A DNA stretch of 64,000 nt, taken from Coniochaeta sp. PMI_546 (lineage: Eukaryota > Ascomycota > Sordariomycetes > Coniochaetales > Coniochaetaceae). Below, one piece after another: positions 1 through 11,547 of this stretch. Both the position numbers and the translations under genes were made by a program. The first letter of the stretch is position 1. Every line of letters starts with the position of its first letter. The notes under the pieces were generated by a model. It saw nothing but the letters and a program-made list of their open reading frames with translations. It made no database searches and was not told the DNA's origin. Where the stretch lies: NCBI GenBank assembly GCA_021432605.1, contig MU271159.1:248001-312000 (forward strand), given 5' to 3'.

Positions 1-311
1 GCTAACATAAGATAATATGGAGATACCTACCTTACATCTTCGTGGCTGGCTGAAAGTACCTATTTCAGAAACTACTCGCTCATTGGGCAGTTGAATATGC
101 ACTTCTTCCCAGATGGATTCAACCTTGGACACCGCCTTACGGTCGTTGGTCGTCCAAGGCAAGTGGCATACCTCACCATCGACTTCGAAGCCCAACTTCG
201 TCTTTTCTTTGCCTGAGAGAGGAGCGTTCTCACCGTTAACCCGTCCTCTGTTTTTGTTTTGTACATGTCCGCCAGCCCTCTGACGATCCATTCGAGGCTA
301 AGACAGTCGTG
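1..311. other. left edge, no gene seen
   Basis: A short minus-strand open frame (72-266) has no recognisable content. The stretch is probably the 5' flank of the STAND-like gene that starts at 312. Confidence 0.5.
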
Positions 312-2110
312 ATGTCGGCAGCACTGACGTTCGGCAGCGTGGGTGATATCATCGCCCTCTGCGGGCTCGCTCTCGAGCTGAGTAGAGCGGTCGGCAGTGC
401 TCGTGGCAGCGCTATGGAGTATCGGAGCTTGCGAACGGACCTGGATCAGTTTGTCCAGGTGTTAACGCAGGTTGTCGCAACCTTCGCGCAGTTCGAGAGG
501 TCACCCTGGCTGGACAATCTCGAGCATGTCACCAAGTGTATCATTGATGAATGCGGCGCTCTTATCGGCGAGGTTCTGCTCAGGTTGCGAGAGAAGTATG
601 GTGAGAGTCTGCAACCTGGCGGAAGTGGCAACAGAGTCAGAGATGTCTACAAGAAGGTGGAGTTCTCGGTGAGGGAGCGGGAAAGGATCCAGCTTCTCCA
701 AGAGACCTTGAATAAAGCTGTCGCCCGTTTAAGCCTGCTTTCAGGCTGTGCCGCGTTGTGAGTGGTTCTCCAGAGAGCTGTGTTTATCCTCGTGTAACTG
801 ACAGCGATTAGACGCTCGGCACGGGCTGACAACGCTACGCTGCTCCTCCGCATCGAGGAAGTCAAGCAGCAGTCAGCAAAGAATGAAGACCTAGAAGCTC
901 TTGCTCGGGCTATCTCTCGGCTAGAGTTGGGGCATCAGTCGGAGAGTCAACGTCAGCGTGAACAGCTCCACCAGTTCGAGGACCAGTTACGTCAGCAGCA
1001 GACCAATAGCACGGCAATAATAAGCAGCATGGGAGGCATCTCAACAGCCATTTCCGAGGTTGTGAAGATGCTGGCCGGCCTTGGAGAGGCCTTGGTAAAC
1101 ATTCAAGTTCTCCTGACCAACCACAGATTCTTTCAAGGTCCGACGGGCGAAGTTCTGGTGTTTGAAGACCCTTTCGGCCGTATCGATGTCTTTCCTGTGA
1201 ATTGAATCAACACTTGGGATGTGAGCAAGTGGTCGTTTCCGTCCCAATTTCAACACGAGACGAGCAAGAGATATCGACTGACTCACATTTCCAGGGTCTC
1301 CAATCGCTCATGGAGCTTAGATTCAAGGGCGGCACCGGCTACGACATGGTCTTGCAGCGGCATTATGTTCTGGAGAATGATTGCAACGGCGACATAATAG
1401 CCACCTCGGTGCCGTTCAGCGACGCCTTCCGTGTTTGCAAAAAGGTGAACATGAGCATGCTGTTTGAGACCGATCTGCCAGAGTCGAATGCGGCAGGCTC
1501 ACTCAGGTGTCCCAGATGCGATCTGCCGGCAACAGTTGATCCTGTGGCTGCCGTGAGATGGTGAGCTTCCAAGTCTGAATATCAGCCCAGTAGCTCATAT
1601 GTGTCGGTATTTGATAGCGCGAGACCTACATGCGGAATGTGGTTTGGTTTCACTGCCACGGCCACCGCGATGCAACGACCTCAGCAAAACAATGACGTGC
1701 AGCGAAGTTGGCTGGAAGTCAACATACTGTCCGGCAAACTGCCAAAACCCTCACAATTCCAGCGGGTCCGGTTCTCCTCCATGCGACGATGGGCAGCGAT
1801 AGCGTCGCAGCAGGCACGCGACCTCTATGAGAGTGTTCACAGACAGAAACAGATGTCTTGCCAGCTACTGCTCTTCCACTTGGAAACTGAGGTCAGCCTG
1901 GCCGGGGTACGAGTGAGCGAATGGTTCTCGATACACCCGGAAGTCGGAAAACATGAGTTGGCTGGAGCAAAGAACGAGCCAGGGAACAACACCCATATAA
2001 AGGAGTTGGATGTCCTTATGGATGATTTGCTGTTGGTCTGCTCCAAATACGCTCGTCTTCTCTTGCACACCTGCCAATCAAGACATGGCACCACTTGTAC
2101 AAGCCGGTAG
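312..2110 (+). CDS. Fungal STAND-type N-terminal helical domain + ubiquitin-like domain protein
   Basis: Model with exons 312-757, 812-1196, 1295-1560 and 1618-2110 (529 aa). All junctions are GT-AG and keep frame. The ATG at 312 is the first in frame. Residues 1-150 form the helical N-terminus seen in fungal STAND/NLR-like proteins (VGDIIALCGLALELSRAV). A Gln/Glu-rich coiled coil follows at about 175-215. Joining exons 2 and 3 builds a fungal ubiquitin-like domain (ULD_2 type): EVLVFEDPFGRIDVFP runs into GLQSLMELRFKG and ends in a CPRC knuckle. The 57-bp intron 3 is less certain, since intermediate AGs are skipped. It splits a Cys codon and adds CARPTCGMWF, which would complete a Cys-rich knuckle. 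If it is not spliced the protein ends at 1564 (366 aa). There is no nucleotide-binding domain, so this is not a full NLR. Such proteins are thought to act in self/non-self or stress signalling; the role here is unknown. Confidence 0.72.
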
Positions 2111-2674
2111 CATATAACGCAGCGCACAGGACCGAAGTATACGGCAACATCGGTGTGGAAAGCAACGTCTATTCCATGCCTGTCTATAGGCAAGCTCGGT
2201 GGGCGTGTGCGTATAATAAAAATAAAAATGCGAGATGACCACCATGAACAAGTTTTTCATTCATAGAGTCGTGAAATGTGGCGACTGACTAGAAGGCGAA
2301 CGATGATGGTCAGGTTATTCTCCAGCAGGCCTTCCCAAGCTGATGGACTAAGGTACCTTACTTAGGCTAGTATGCCTATCGAGCGAGCGGCAGTCCCACC
2401 GCGACATGTACATGGGAAGGGCTTGCCATGTATGCTAATCAACAACTCTCTTACACGCTGGGGTAGTAGGTAGTCATTTGATGTAATACGGTTCAGACTA
2501 CTCAAGCCATAGATAATTGCTTGGTATCTCACGCGCCCAGGTCTCCATACGCTAGCATGCGGCCATGCCTGCTTTAGTGTCCATTATCCGGCAGTGACTG
2601 CACCAAAACGCCCAGCATGTAGCAACGAAGTCCAACCAAGTCATACTCCCACCAACGTACAGCGAGGACATGCA
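2111..2674. other. intergenic, convergent 3' ends
   Basis: Lies between the 3' end of the STAND-like gene and the 3' end of mct1. It contains a GGTACC motif near 2352. I see nothing else in it. Confidence 0.5.
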
Positions 2675-4042
2675 TCACTCAGCCTCCTCCTCGTCCTCAG
2701 CAACCCCCTCCGTCTCCTCCAGACCCCTAAGCACCTCTTCAATCTCGCTCGGATCGGTTATAGCCCACACACCACCGCCTTTCACCAAATCCTTCCCCCT
2801 CATGCCGACCTCCTTCCCTACCAAGTTCCTCCCAACCTTGCCCGGCCCAATGCCAACCCACCTCCTGACCTTCTCCTCCTGGTCAAGATACTTGATACTA
2901 TCCCACCACCGCACGGTCTCAAGACACTGCCGCGCCAGCAAATCCTTCACCTCCTCGCGACTCTGGAACGGCCTGGCCGTGACATTACTCACGCACGTGA
3001 TCTGCCCGGGCCAGATGACCACATCCTGCCCCTCCTGTCCCCTAACCACACTCTTCTCATTCAACATATCCCTCATCACCCCCACGGCCGGCTTCATGAG
3101 CGGGCTGTGAAACGGACTGTCGGCATGCAATCTCACCGCCCTGGGATCGTGGCCCAGAAACTGCCTGACATGCGCGATCAGCGTGCGTATCCGCTCCATG
3201 TTCCCCGACAGCACAATCTGATTCCGACTGTTCACATTCGCAATCAGGACCTGGTCGATGGGACTCATCTCCGCGCCGCTCTCGCCCTTTGCGCCGGCCG
3301 AGTTGTAAGGGCCGGTGAACTCCCGCACCGTCTCGATCAGCGCGGGGAGGTACTCCGGCTCGGTCAGCACGGCCACCATGCCGTAGTCCCCGCCGAACTC
3401 CTCCTTTGCCCGCCGGGTGGCCTGCGCCATCGCCTCGGCCCTCCTCGACACCAGGCGCAGCGCGTCCTCGAACCTGAGAACCCCGCCCGCGACCAGGGCC
3501 GCGAACTCGCCCAGGCTGTGGCCCAGGCAGAAATCCACGCGCTCGGCGGGGCGGAAGCCGAACTCGATCTCGAGGACGCGCAGGATGAGGATCGAGGTGG
3601 CCATTATGGCCGGCTGGGCGTTGGTGGTCTGCGTCAGCGCCGAGGAGGGCCCGGAGGATATCAGGGTTGTGAGCGCGCGGGAGCCGGTGTAGTGGTCGAT
3701 CTTCTCGATCAGGGGCTTGACGGTGGTCGGGAAGGCTTCCAGCCAGGGGGTCAGCATGCCGACTTTCTGGACGCCCTGGCCGGGGAAGAAGAGGGCTGTC
3801 TTCGGCCGCTGGGAGGTGGCGGTGGTGGTCGAGGCATGGCGGGCGGGTATTGGAGGGTGGGATTGCGGGTGTGTGTGCGTCCGTGTATGGGTGTGTGTAT
3901 GTGCAGTGGGAGTCGTCGTTCGTGTCTGGTTTTGTGTTGGTGTGGGATTCGCTGTTCGCGTCTGCATGCCGCGGCGAGCAGGTGATGCGACTCTCGTCGA
4001 CTGCGGTGCTGCCCGGAGGCGCAACCGGGTGGATGCTCTCAT
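2675..4042 (-). CDS. mct1: Mitochondrial malonyl-CoA:ACP transacylase
   Basis: Single exon, 455 aa. It moves malonyl groups from CoA to the acyl carrier protein for mitochondrial type II fatty acid synthesis, which supplies the lipoic acid precursor. Seen: a basic, acid-poor N-terminus fitting a mitochondrial presequence; a low-complexity Thr/His/Pro stretch at about 30-75; the FFPGQG start of the acyltransferase domain at 85-90; the nucleophile elbow GHSLGEF with Ser176; and PFHSPLM further on, whose His fits the catalytic His of this fold. The C-terminus is Glu-rich. The length is a little above that of yeast Mct1 because of the low-complexity leader. It is divergent from rrp4 across about 660 bp. 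Confidence 0.93.
   Translation of the reverse strand: MRASTRLRLRAAPQSTRVASPARRGMQTRTANPTPTQNQTRTTTPTAHTHTHTRTHTHPQSHPPIPARHASTTTATSQRPKTALFFPGQGVQKVGMLTPWLEAFPTTVKPLIEKIDHYTGSRALTTLISSGPSSALTQTTNAQPAIMATSILILRVLEIEFGFRPAERVDFCLGHSLGEFAALVAGGVLRFEDALRLVSRRAEAMAQATRRAKEEFGGDYGMVAVLTEPEYLPALIETVREFTGPYNSAGAKGESGAEMSPIDQVLIANVNSRNQIVLSGNMERIRTLIAHVRQFLGHDPRAVRLHADSPFHSPLMKPAVGVMRDMLNEKSVVRGQEGQDVVIWPGQITCVSNVTARPFQSREEVKDLLARQCLETVRWWDSIKYLDQEEKVRRWVGIGPGKVGRNLVGKEVGMRGKDLVKGGGVWAITDPSEIEEVLRGLEETEGVAEDEEEAE
3855..3925. repeat. GT-rich simple repeat inside mct1
   Basis: Imperfect (GT)n/(GTGT)n tract. Read on the minus strand it encodes the Thr-His run of the mct1 leader. It is a likely site of length variation between strains. 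Confidence 0.7.
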
Positions 4043-4707
4043 GGGTGCTGGGGCGTCAGCCGAAGCCGGAGTTGAGGCGGAAAGGAATGTGGTGGTGCAT
4101 TCAAGCTACCCAGCGCGTATTAGACGGGCGGCATCGTGTGCGCATGAGAAAAGAAGGAAGAATCAGAAATATCTTTTGACGAGTCTCGTGAGCGTTTAAG
4201 GGTCTAAAAGGGTCCCGGTCCAATAGTTCCAGGTTTGTCCCGTGGTTGGGGCTTGTTGCGGTTGGAGGGAATGGAGACTCGCTCCACATCGTCGCACAGC
4301 CAAACGTGGGGAAACGGAGATGGACGCCCGGAAGGTGTGGGGTCGTCTCTTTCCTCGGCAGCGGCTCTGAGGTGCTCAGCGCTCAGTGTTCAGCCGGAGG
4401 CCCGAGCTGGTGTGGGGCCCAATCTTGTTATCGATAACAGTTCCGTTGCGATAGTGGGACAGACAAGAAAAGATGGAAGGGCGAACGTTGGAAGGAAGGA
4501 AGGAGCTTGTGAAGTTGTGAAGGGTTACCTTATGCAAACACAAGTTGAGGATAATATAACAGCTGGAATATCCTAGTTTTGCTAAGACAGCGCTTTTCCG
4601 AGACAGATTGGCACAACGTCATTTAATATTGATACTTTACCACTTGATTTCGCAATAGAGGAAGGAACAAGGACGCATCCAAGACTACCTTGTCTTCACC
4701 GTCCACT
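4043..4707. promoter_or_regulatory. Shared divergent promoter region of mct1 and rrp4
   Basis: 665 bp between two divergent ATGs, with no coding potential. Both genes are housekeeping, so co-regulation is possible but not shown by any motif I recognise. Confidence 0.55.
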
Positions 4708-5820
4708 ATGCCCATCACAATCGCACCTCCAAAGCCACCACCTCGGCCGCAAAGAGACGACGATGACGTCTCCGACTCGGACTCAGATGTCGGCGGTGCA
4801 GACCTCGACGGCGACCTCCGTATGCGCCCAGCCAAACGGGCCAGGCACAACGACGAAATCTACGACATCGTCACTCCCGGCGAGGTGATCACCGACGACC
4901 CTCAATGGATGCGGTATGTCCTCTGTCTGTGTTATTTTCTAACAGTCTAACTAACGTTGCCCTCCTGCAGCGGCCACGGAACATACACCATCCCTCCCTC
5001 CACCTCAATCATCTCCTCCGTAGCCGGCACCCAAACCAAGACCAACAAGCTCCTCTCCGTCCGCCCCTTGCGCGCACGGTACACCCCCGAAGTAGGCGAC
5101 CTGGTCGTAGGCCGCATAATCGAAGTCCAAGCCCGCAGATGGCGCGTGGACGTCGGCTCGACCCAGCTCGCCAGCCTGCCCCTCTCGGCCATCAACCTGC
5201 CAGGCGGCATCCTCCGCCGACGCACAGACACAGACGAGCTGCAGATCCGCACGTTCTTCGCCGAGGGCGACCTGCTGGTCGCCGAAGTGCAGCAGCTATT
5301 CAGCGACGGCAGCGCGGTGCTGCACACCCGCTCGCTGAAGTACGGCAAGCTGCGCAACGGCATCTTCACTTCTGTCTCTGGCACGGGCGGCGGCGGCGGC
5401 GTGGTCCGCTCGCGGAGGCAGGTCTGGACGTTGGAGGCGGCCAACGGAGCGGGTGCGATCGACGTCGTGCTCGGTGTGAATGGCTACGTCTGGATCAGCA
5501 AGCACGTCGAGACGCCGGCCGAGGGTGCGGGCGTGGAAAAGAATACGGCCGGTATCACGAACCTGGAAGAGAGCGTGAGTGCGACCATGTACTCGAGCCA
5601 GAATGACCCGATCCCGGTCGAGACGATGAGGGAGATTGCGCGGGTGAGGGGGGTTATTACTGCGCTGGTAGAGAATGGGATGCGGGTCGATGAGGATATG
5701 GTGATGAGGGGGTATGCCGAGGCGTGCGAGATTGCGCTGCACAGCGGAGATGGGCCGGAGGATGTTTATCTAGGTGGTGAAAAGGGAGAGCAGCTTGTTG
5801 CGGCGTTGATTGCGGTCTAA
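4708..5820 (+). CDS. rrp4: Exosome complex cap subunit Rrp4
   Basis: Exons 4708-4913 and 4971-5820, joined by a 57-bp GTATGT...CAG intron with a good branch site (CTAAC). Protein 351 aa. Rrp4 is one of the three S1/KH cap proteins of the RNA exosome, which guides RNA to the nuclease core in nucleus and cytoplasm. Seen: an acidic low-complexity N-terminus (about 10-40); the Rrp4 N-terminal module with TPGEVITDD and GHGTY; an S1-type domain around [18 protein letters not shown] and [20 protein letters not shown]; the LKYGKL segment; then a KH-type region with VNGYVWI. An extra Gly-rich loop sits before the KH region. Confidence 0.93.
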
Positions 5821-6235
5821 AGGCCGGATTGTCTGGCGAAGAGAGCAAAGGGGGTAGAGAAGGCTGGTAACGTTGAAGAGGCATGACATGCGTGTCTGGT
5901 GTCCACTATCACTGAATTCTGGTATAGACTGCGGGAGTTTAGGATAGCGTCTGACATGGCCATCCGGCCGCAGCATGAAGGGCACGGAGCGACTGATGCA
6001 TGCCAGATTATGGTTACGATAGTTTTGAATGAATCTTGTCGACGGGCGAAAGACACCAAAATCTCAGCCTCACTCACTCTAAACATACCGGGAGTATCGG
6101 AAGCGCTGCATCTCATCAGCGGGACTGATCGGTCTCATATGTCGTAGTCAACCTGAACCTCGACTAGCAATCTTCCACGTGAATTATCCAATCATACCAC
6201 ACTCGATATCACAGATAAAAGCTTCCACCTGGGTA
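5821..6235. other. intergenic between convergent genes
   Basis: Lies between the rrp4 stop and the P450 stop. No gene or structured element seen. Confidence 0.5.
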
Positions 6236-8045
6236 TCACTCCTCCCTCAAATAACCCCTGACCCAATAATCACTTTGCAAGAAGATGCCCGTGTTCCTCG
6301 ATTGCCAGGGCTTCTCGGGATTAACAATGGCAAAGTCGAACCGTCTCACCAGCTGCACATCGTCAGTCTCACGTCTCCCACTTCCAACACTTGCCACTTT
6401 CTTGATAAAGGGGTACTCACCTCAACAAAGACCTTGTTCAGCTCCAAGAAAGCAATATTCCTTCCGAGGCACTGATACTTGCCAAACCCAAACACCAGAT
6501 CCACAACACTCTCCATCTCCTTCAACTTCTCCCCTGCGGCCTCCAACCACCTCTCCGGCCGGAACGAGTCAGAGTCCTCACCCCAGACATCCTTCCTCCT
6601 CAACAGCCCCCACGTACAGTTCCCAATCTTGGTCCCGCCCGGCAGCCAGATGCCCTTGAACGTGTCCCCCTGCGGCGGGACCTGCTTCGACATCAGCCCC
6701 GTGATGGGCGGGAACATGCGCAGCCCCTCCTTGATCACGGCCTGGAGGTAGGGCATCGCGAGCGCCTCGGCGTTGGTGATGACGCGGTCCGACGGGATCT
6801 TGTGCGATGCGATCTCGGACCGGAGGGTGTTGACCACGTGCGGGTTGGTCATGACGAAGAGCATGGTGCCGCGGATGGCGCCGGCTGTTGTGTCTGAGCC
6901 GGCGATGCTAGGGTCTTTCTGTCAGTGATGTTATTGGTCAACGGCAAATGGGAGGGAGGGCATATACACTTGGATTAGAGTCTCGCTCTCTGCCTCCTCC
7001 TCTGTGAGACCATGGTTTACGAACGACCCCAGCATATCGCGCTTGACCTTCTTGTTCGGGCCATATCGCTCGGCAGCGACCTTCTTTGTGATCCTGCGTG
7101 TTGTAATGTTAGCATCCCATGACTATGGACCATTTTGTTGCACAGCTCATACCCCATAACCTTTCCTAGGCCCAAACGATCCTTCTCGCTAGGTAACAGC
7201 CCCGGCAACATCTTGAACAGAGGGAAACGCATCATTGTAATAATCCACGGCAGGACAGTCACCACGATGATAGTAGGGAAATTCTCCTCGATAGTCTTGA
7301 TATAGTCAAACTTATCCGAGTCCCCGGCTATGAACCCAAAGGGGTCGGAGTACGCTATGTCGCTCAGGATGTCGAGCGTCAGGTACTGGCACTTGCGCCC
7401 AAAGTCAAACGCCCTGTTCTTGGCGACGTAGGAGGTCTTGAGCAGGTCGACCAGCGCCAGGATGTGCCTGTCGATCTTGGCCTCCAGGTCGTCGATCTCG
7501 CGGCCGGAGTAGCCGGCGGCCAGCTTGGCGCGCAGCTTGTTGTGCAGGTCGTCGTCGCGCATGGAGACGACGTTGTCCTTGCTCGGGTTGAAGCGCATGC
7601 TGTTGTACCAGTCCGAGCGCCGGTAGTCGGAGCGGACGTTGGACATGCGCTTGATCAGGTCCGGATCCGAGGTGACGAGGTCGTTGGGGCCGACGCGGGC
7701 TATGGGGCCTTTGTTTTGGTATTGTCAGATATTATGTAGGTATGCTGGAGAGGGGAACAAGGGGGGTTTTGGAGGAGGAAGACGCTGACCATATTTCTCG
7801 CACACCTCGTAATAGTCCAGATGTGTCCTGCCGCTGGTGATGCGCCCGATGAGCCACCATTTGGAGAAGCCGGCGCCGGGTGGTCCGGGAATATGGCGTA
7901 GGCGGAAGTACTGGGTGATGCTGGAGAGGAGGAGGTATGCGAAGAGCGCAGCTATGGAGGCGCTGAGGATGGTGGTCTTGGAGTCGCGCGTCAGATAGCG
8001 GAGCACATCCTGTGACAGGTTTACCAGCTTGTCCGTTGCGGCCAT
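6236..8045 (-). CDS. Cytochrome P450 monooxygenase (benzoate 4-hydroxylase / pisatin demethylase-like)
   Basis: Five exons on the minus strand: 8045-7790, 7708-7153, 7093-6968, 6907-6421, 6352-6236 (513 aa). All junctions keep frame. The first intron uses an unusual GTCAGC donor. Seen: an N-terminal membrane anchor (about residues 27-45); the HIPGPPGAGFSKWW hinge; the I-helix AGSDTTAG; the K-helix KEGLR; FRPERW; and the haem-binding loop FGFGKYQCLGRNIA with its Cys ligand. The C-terminal exon reads VRRFDFAIVNPEKPW. It is an ER-anchored haem oxygenase needing a P450 reductase. The sequence resembles fungal P450s annotated as benzoate 4-monooxygenase or pisatin demethylase, but the substrate cannot be read from it. 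No biosynthetic cluster surrounds it. Confidence 0.92.
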
Positions 8046-8760
8046 CTTTGTGTCTCTGGGCAGCCTGCACGCAACACTTTGGATTTACTAACAAGAAAGT
8101 CACAGATGTCGAAGATGTCGAAGAAAATAGAGTTACGGGCTGCGGCAGCGGACAGGTCCGAAATATATCATCATTCAGTACACAATGCTCTATCCTGGTG
8201 CGCTTCGCAACCACCTCGCGGCCCAGCTGAGCGGCTTCTGACCCCAAAAACGTCTCGATTCTCCGCAGTCCGCGCGCGCGCCGAGCAATTGCACCCTTGT
8301 CAGCGACCGTCTCGCTTGGAGAGCTTGAGTGAAGCTATCCCCCAAACAGCCTAGATGTCGGCATGTGGGTTCGCGCGATAGGGAAATGTCCGTCTTCTCA
8401 TTGGTACCGGGTCCATGTCCCGCTGCGGGCTGCGTCCCTAGCTCCTGGGACAAGGTGCATCTGCTCCTTTTTATGGGTCTGATTCTGTGGATGTGGCATG
8501 GGGGTCATGCATCGCCATGGACGGTTGGTAATCGAATCGATGAGGGACGTCGCTCGGGAGAGAAGTTGTACGAGAGAAACCTCAGGTCAGTTCTTGCCAA
8601 CCCGGACCTGAGATTACACATTAAGTCGAGAAATCGCTGTTGAAGCCGCCAAATTAGGCTGGCACATGTCGCTGCTTTCAGCGGCGTTCACAGCAAGGCG
8701 CACTTGTCACTGCTATGTACAGTACTAGTACTTGGTACCACTTCTTCAAACCCCAACATA
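8046..8760. other. intergenic, upstream of P450
   Basis: Holds the P450 promoter and the 3' flank of the next minus-strand gene. Only short, featureless open frames. Confidence 0.5.
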
Positions 8761-9543
8761 TCAGGGAGCCACCTCGTCGCCTCCGCCTGGCGTACCCTCA
8801 AACCACGTCTCCCACCACTTATACATATCGGGGAACACGACCGTCATCATCCCCGTCTTACTGCCAAATACCAGCTCATGTAGCAGCTCATACCAGAACA
8901 AGACGCCGCCACCAATCCCGTGCAAAGGTCGAGGTACTACCTTGCTAGCGATCTTAAAGTCGTATGCATACTGTAGCATGATATGCGGGACGACACTGGG
9001 CCCGAAGCCTAATAGGGTAAAGTATTCGGCGCAACCCGACCTGGTCGAGTTATTGTTGACCGAGACGCGTTCGCAATACTCGGTCCAGTCGGCGATAGCG
9101 TCACGTACTGCGCGGTTACGGTCAAACGAAAGGGTTAAGATTTGTAACGCGCGGGAGGAGCCGTCTTCTTCGGGGTCGATAGGGAGGTATGAGGGGTCGG
9201 TTTCTAGCCTCGTATCTATATAGTAGGTTAGCAATTCGGGAAGAAAGATAGGGGAGAAAGAACTACAGAGATATACGGCTGTATCGTCGTTCTTGTTAAG
9301 GGCCAACTGGTAGACGACGAGAGGGATGATTTTGGGGCCGAGGGCGGTCAGGGCTGTAAAAGAGGGGACCGAGGACCAGGTTGATGGGTCTTGGACCGAG
9401 ATAGCCTGCTGCCAGTCGTTCCATTTGGCTTCGAAGCTGTGGATATACTCGGGAAAGGTTTCCAGGAGGCGGAGATAGAGCCTGCTGGTCGACCAGATAG
9501 TGTTTTCTCTGATCTCGATGTCGCCGATATTCACGGGTGCCAT
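8761..9543 (-). CDS. Unknown fungal protein with two-fold repeat
   Basis: Single exon, 260 aa, starting MAPVNIGDIEI. I recognise it as a lineage-type fungal hypothetical without a named domain. It contains two similar helical units, FTALTALGPKIIPLVVYQLA near residue 62 and YFTLLGFGPSVVPHIMLQYA near 172, which suggests an internal duplication of a HEAT-like helix pair. The end is rich in Trp and aromatics (FWYELLHELVFGSK, YKWWETWF). No signal peptide or membrane segment. A function is not inferable. Confidence 0.75.
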   Translation of the reverse strand: MAPVNIGDIEIRENTIWSTSRLYLRLLETFPEYIHSFEAKWNDWQQAISVQDPSTWSSVPSFTALTALGPKIIPLVVYQLALNKNDDTAVYLCSSFSPIFLPELLTYYIDTRLETDPSYLPIDPEEDGSSRALQILTLSFDRNRAVRDAIADWTEYCERVSVNNNSTRSGCAEYFTLLGFGPSVVPHIMLQYAYDFKIASKVVPRPLHGIGGGVLFWYELLHELVFGSKTGMMTVVFPDMYKWWETWFEGTPGGGDEVAP

Positions 9544-11547
9544 TGGTGGTGTTCATGTGTGATCAGTGGCAGGCTGATGCGCTTCAAGCAACTCGACAGA
9601 TTCGTGGATCCCCGCATTACATGTTCTCTCGTTTTGCATGCGAGTTTCGACCTAAAATCCACTCGGCAAGGTGGCCTTTACAGCATCGTACGATCCCTGA
9701 TTGAGACTCCGCGCCGAGGTTTTTGGCCGTATCTCTCATTCTAGCTTAGCTCCTGCCTGACCTTCCGAGACGCCGTTGAACGGGTGTGGCCGGAATTTAG
9801 CTCAGACGGGTCCAGCCGCAAGAAGCTTAAAACTCGGGCCAGCAAACAACGCCTTGGTCTTTTTAGCTCCGGTTACCAGCAATCAACATCAATGCACTTC
9901 CCAGGAGGACAGTGCAGAAGGTACTCTGAGGTTCGCTGGCCTGGGAAACCAGCATATCAAGGCTTGTCTCTGCGCACGTAGGGAGAAGGAGGAACGTTGT
10001 CTTGTGTACTTTGATTGGAAAGCTCGCAGCGAGCAGATCTCGGCATGCACCGAACCACCGCTGATCACCTCCGCATCAAGTACATGTTTATAAGTTTCGT
10101 GATATAAACGCACACATGCCTCTCTAACCTCTCCCGCAATATATATTAGAGCAAGTTGTTCATTTGTCGATATCTTCAATGAGTGCAGCGCCTCTGGCTC
10201 TGAAGACGCCTGATGTCTCGCCGCCAAGTTCCTTGGACCAGTCCACCACGACGGACTTTATCTCCAGCTTATACTTGGCCAAATACCTCGACTACGCGAT
10301 CAAAATGTTCAATACACTTGCTTTCGGCCGGTAGATCCTCAGCTTCCGGCTGTTTTTCCACTCCCTGGAATGCCACGAGAACATGAGCATCCGGTTCAGC
10401 TCAGCTGTCTATCCCAGCGCATGGACGGCATATCAACTCCAGGATACCTGAACAGGCATAGGTCCGCCTTATCCCTCAGAAAGGCTATCATCACCGCATC
10501 TTGCTGTTTTAAGCAGGGTTACTTCTCTTGTCGAGGGCATTTACTGTCATTTCTAAGGATCATACGACACTTCCTTATGCTGGCTTTATCCTAGCAGATG
10601 ATTTCAGGCACATACATTGTTCTGATCTGTCGAGAAGCGACATCAATGGTCCTTGTGGTCGGTGTATTTCCATCGTTGTTTCCACATTATTGATCGACGT
10701 GAAATCCCGTAACTAGGTGAGTGTGATCTGATCTACTGGGAGCAGGACAGACGACACCCATACGGTCGCGGACTCGGCGCAATACATGATATCAAGACAC
10801 GACAGGTCGGCGCCCAACGAGGACTGGAGCGTGTGCGGTCAAGACGCACATGCGCTCGCCGTCAAGAGGCCATGTCTTGTTGGCGGATTCCGACATGCTC
10901 GTGGCAACGATCAACAAGACGTGGCGCTTACGCTCATAGTAACACGTGTGTCGGGGTGTTATGCCTTGCAGCATCTACCTGATGTGAGACATGATCGGAT
11001 GGTTGTCGTGTAGATCGATCGTCTTGGTCCATCTCGGTCCCCTTGCCATACGCGCCGAGCTGCAGCAGTCGACCATCATGGTGATGTTTTGAGTTTCCTC
11101 CGTGGTCCAGTATAAGAGGTCGCCCGCCTCTGCATCGAATATCCCTGTCCATCCCCCATCCTCCGTCTCGGCAACAACCTGGATTCCCCGATCCTAGGGT
11201 CAGACCCCACAGCTTTCGTTCCCTCTCTTTCCCATGTGCATGATCAGTGCTGGTATCAGCGACTCAATATCTTGATGTAATAAAGTTCTTCATACTTGAA
11301 AGACACTAAAAGAGAGACTTTCCGTTTTCGTATTTTCTTGGAGGGAACGGACATACTCGAACCTTATAATGCTGCGATCTGCAAGTCCTCGGGGGTTTTC
11401 AGCCCCCTATCACGTGTTGGAGAACTAGAGCAACCAATCTCCATTATTGTTCTGCCATGTCATGAGAGAATCGTTGATTGTTCTCAATCAAAGCATACCC
11501 GTTTCCCATACATAATCCTAGAAGAGTTATCTGATCGGAGCTCACGA
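9544..11547. other. 2 kb gene desert with a coding-like remnant
   Basis: No gene can be supported. A minus-strand stretch at about 10790-11170 reads like degraded coding sequence in two frames (DGGWTGIFDAEAGDLLYWTT, then RHVLLIVATSMSESANKTW), but no start, family or complete frame is visible. The rest is featureless. Confidence 0.4.

Noticed and set aside
1837-2193. 118-aa minus-strand open frame
   Set aside because: Antisense to the likely fourth exon of the first gene; no homology seen.
2594-3985. 463-aa plus-strand open frame
   Set aside because: It is the antisense shadow of mct1, which has clear acyltransferase motifs; the plus-strand text is Pro/His/Arg-biased.
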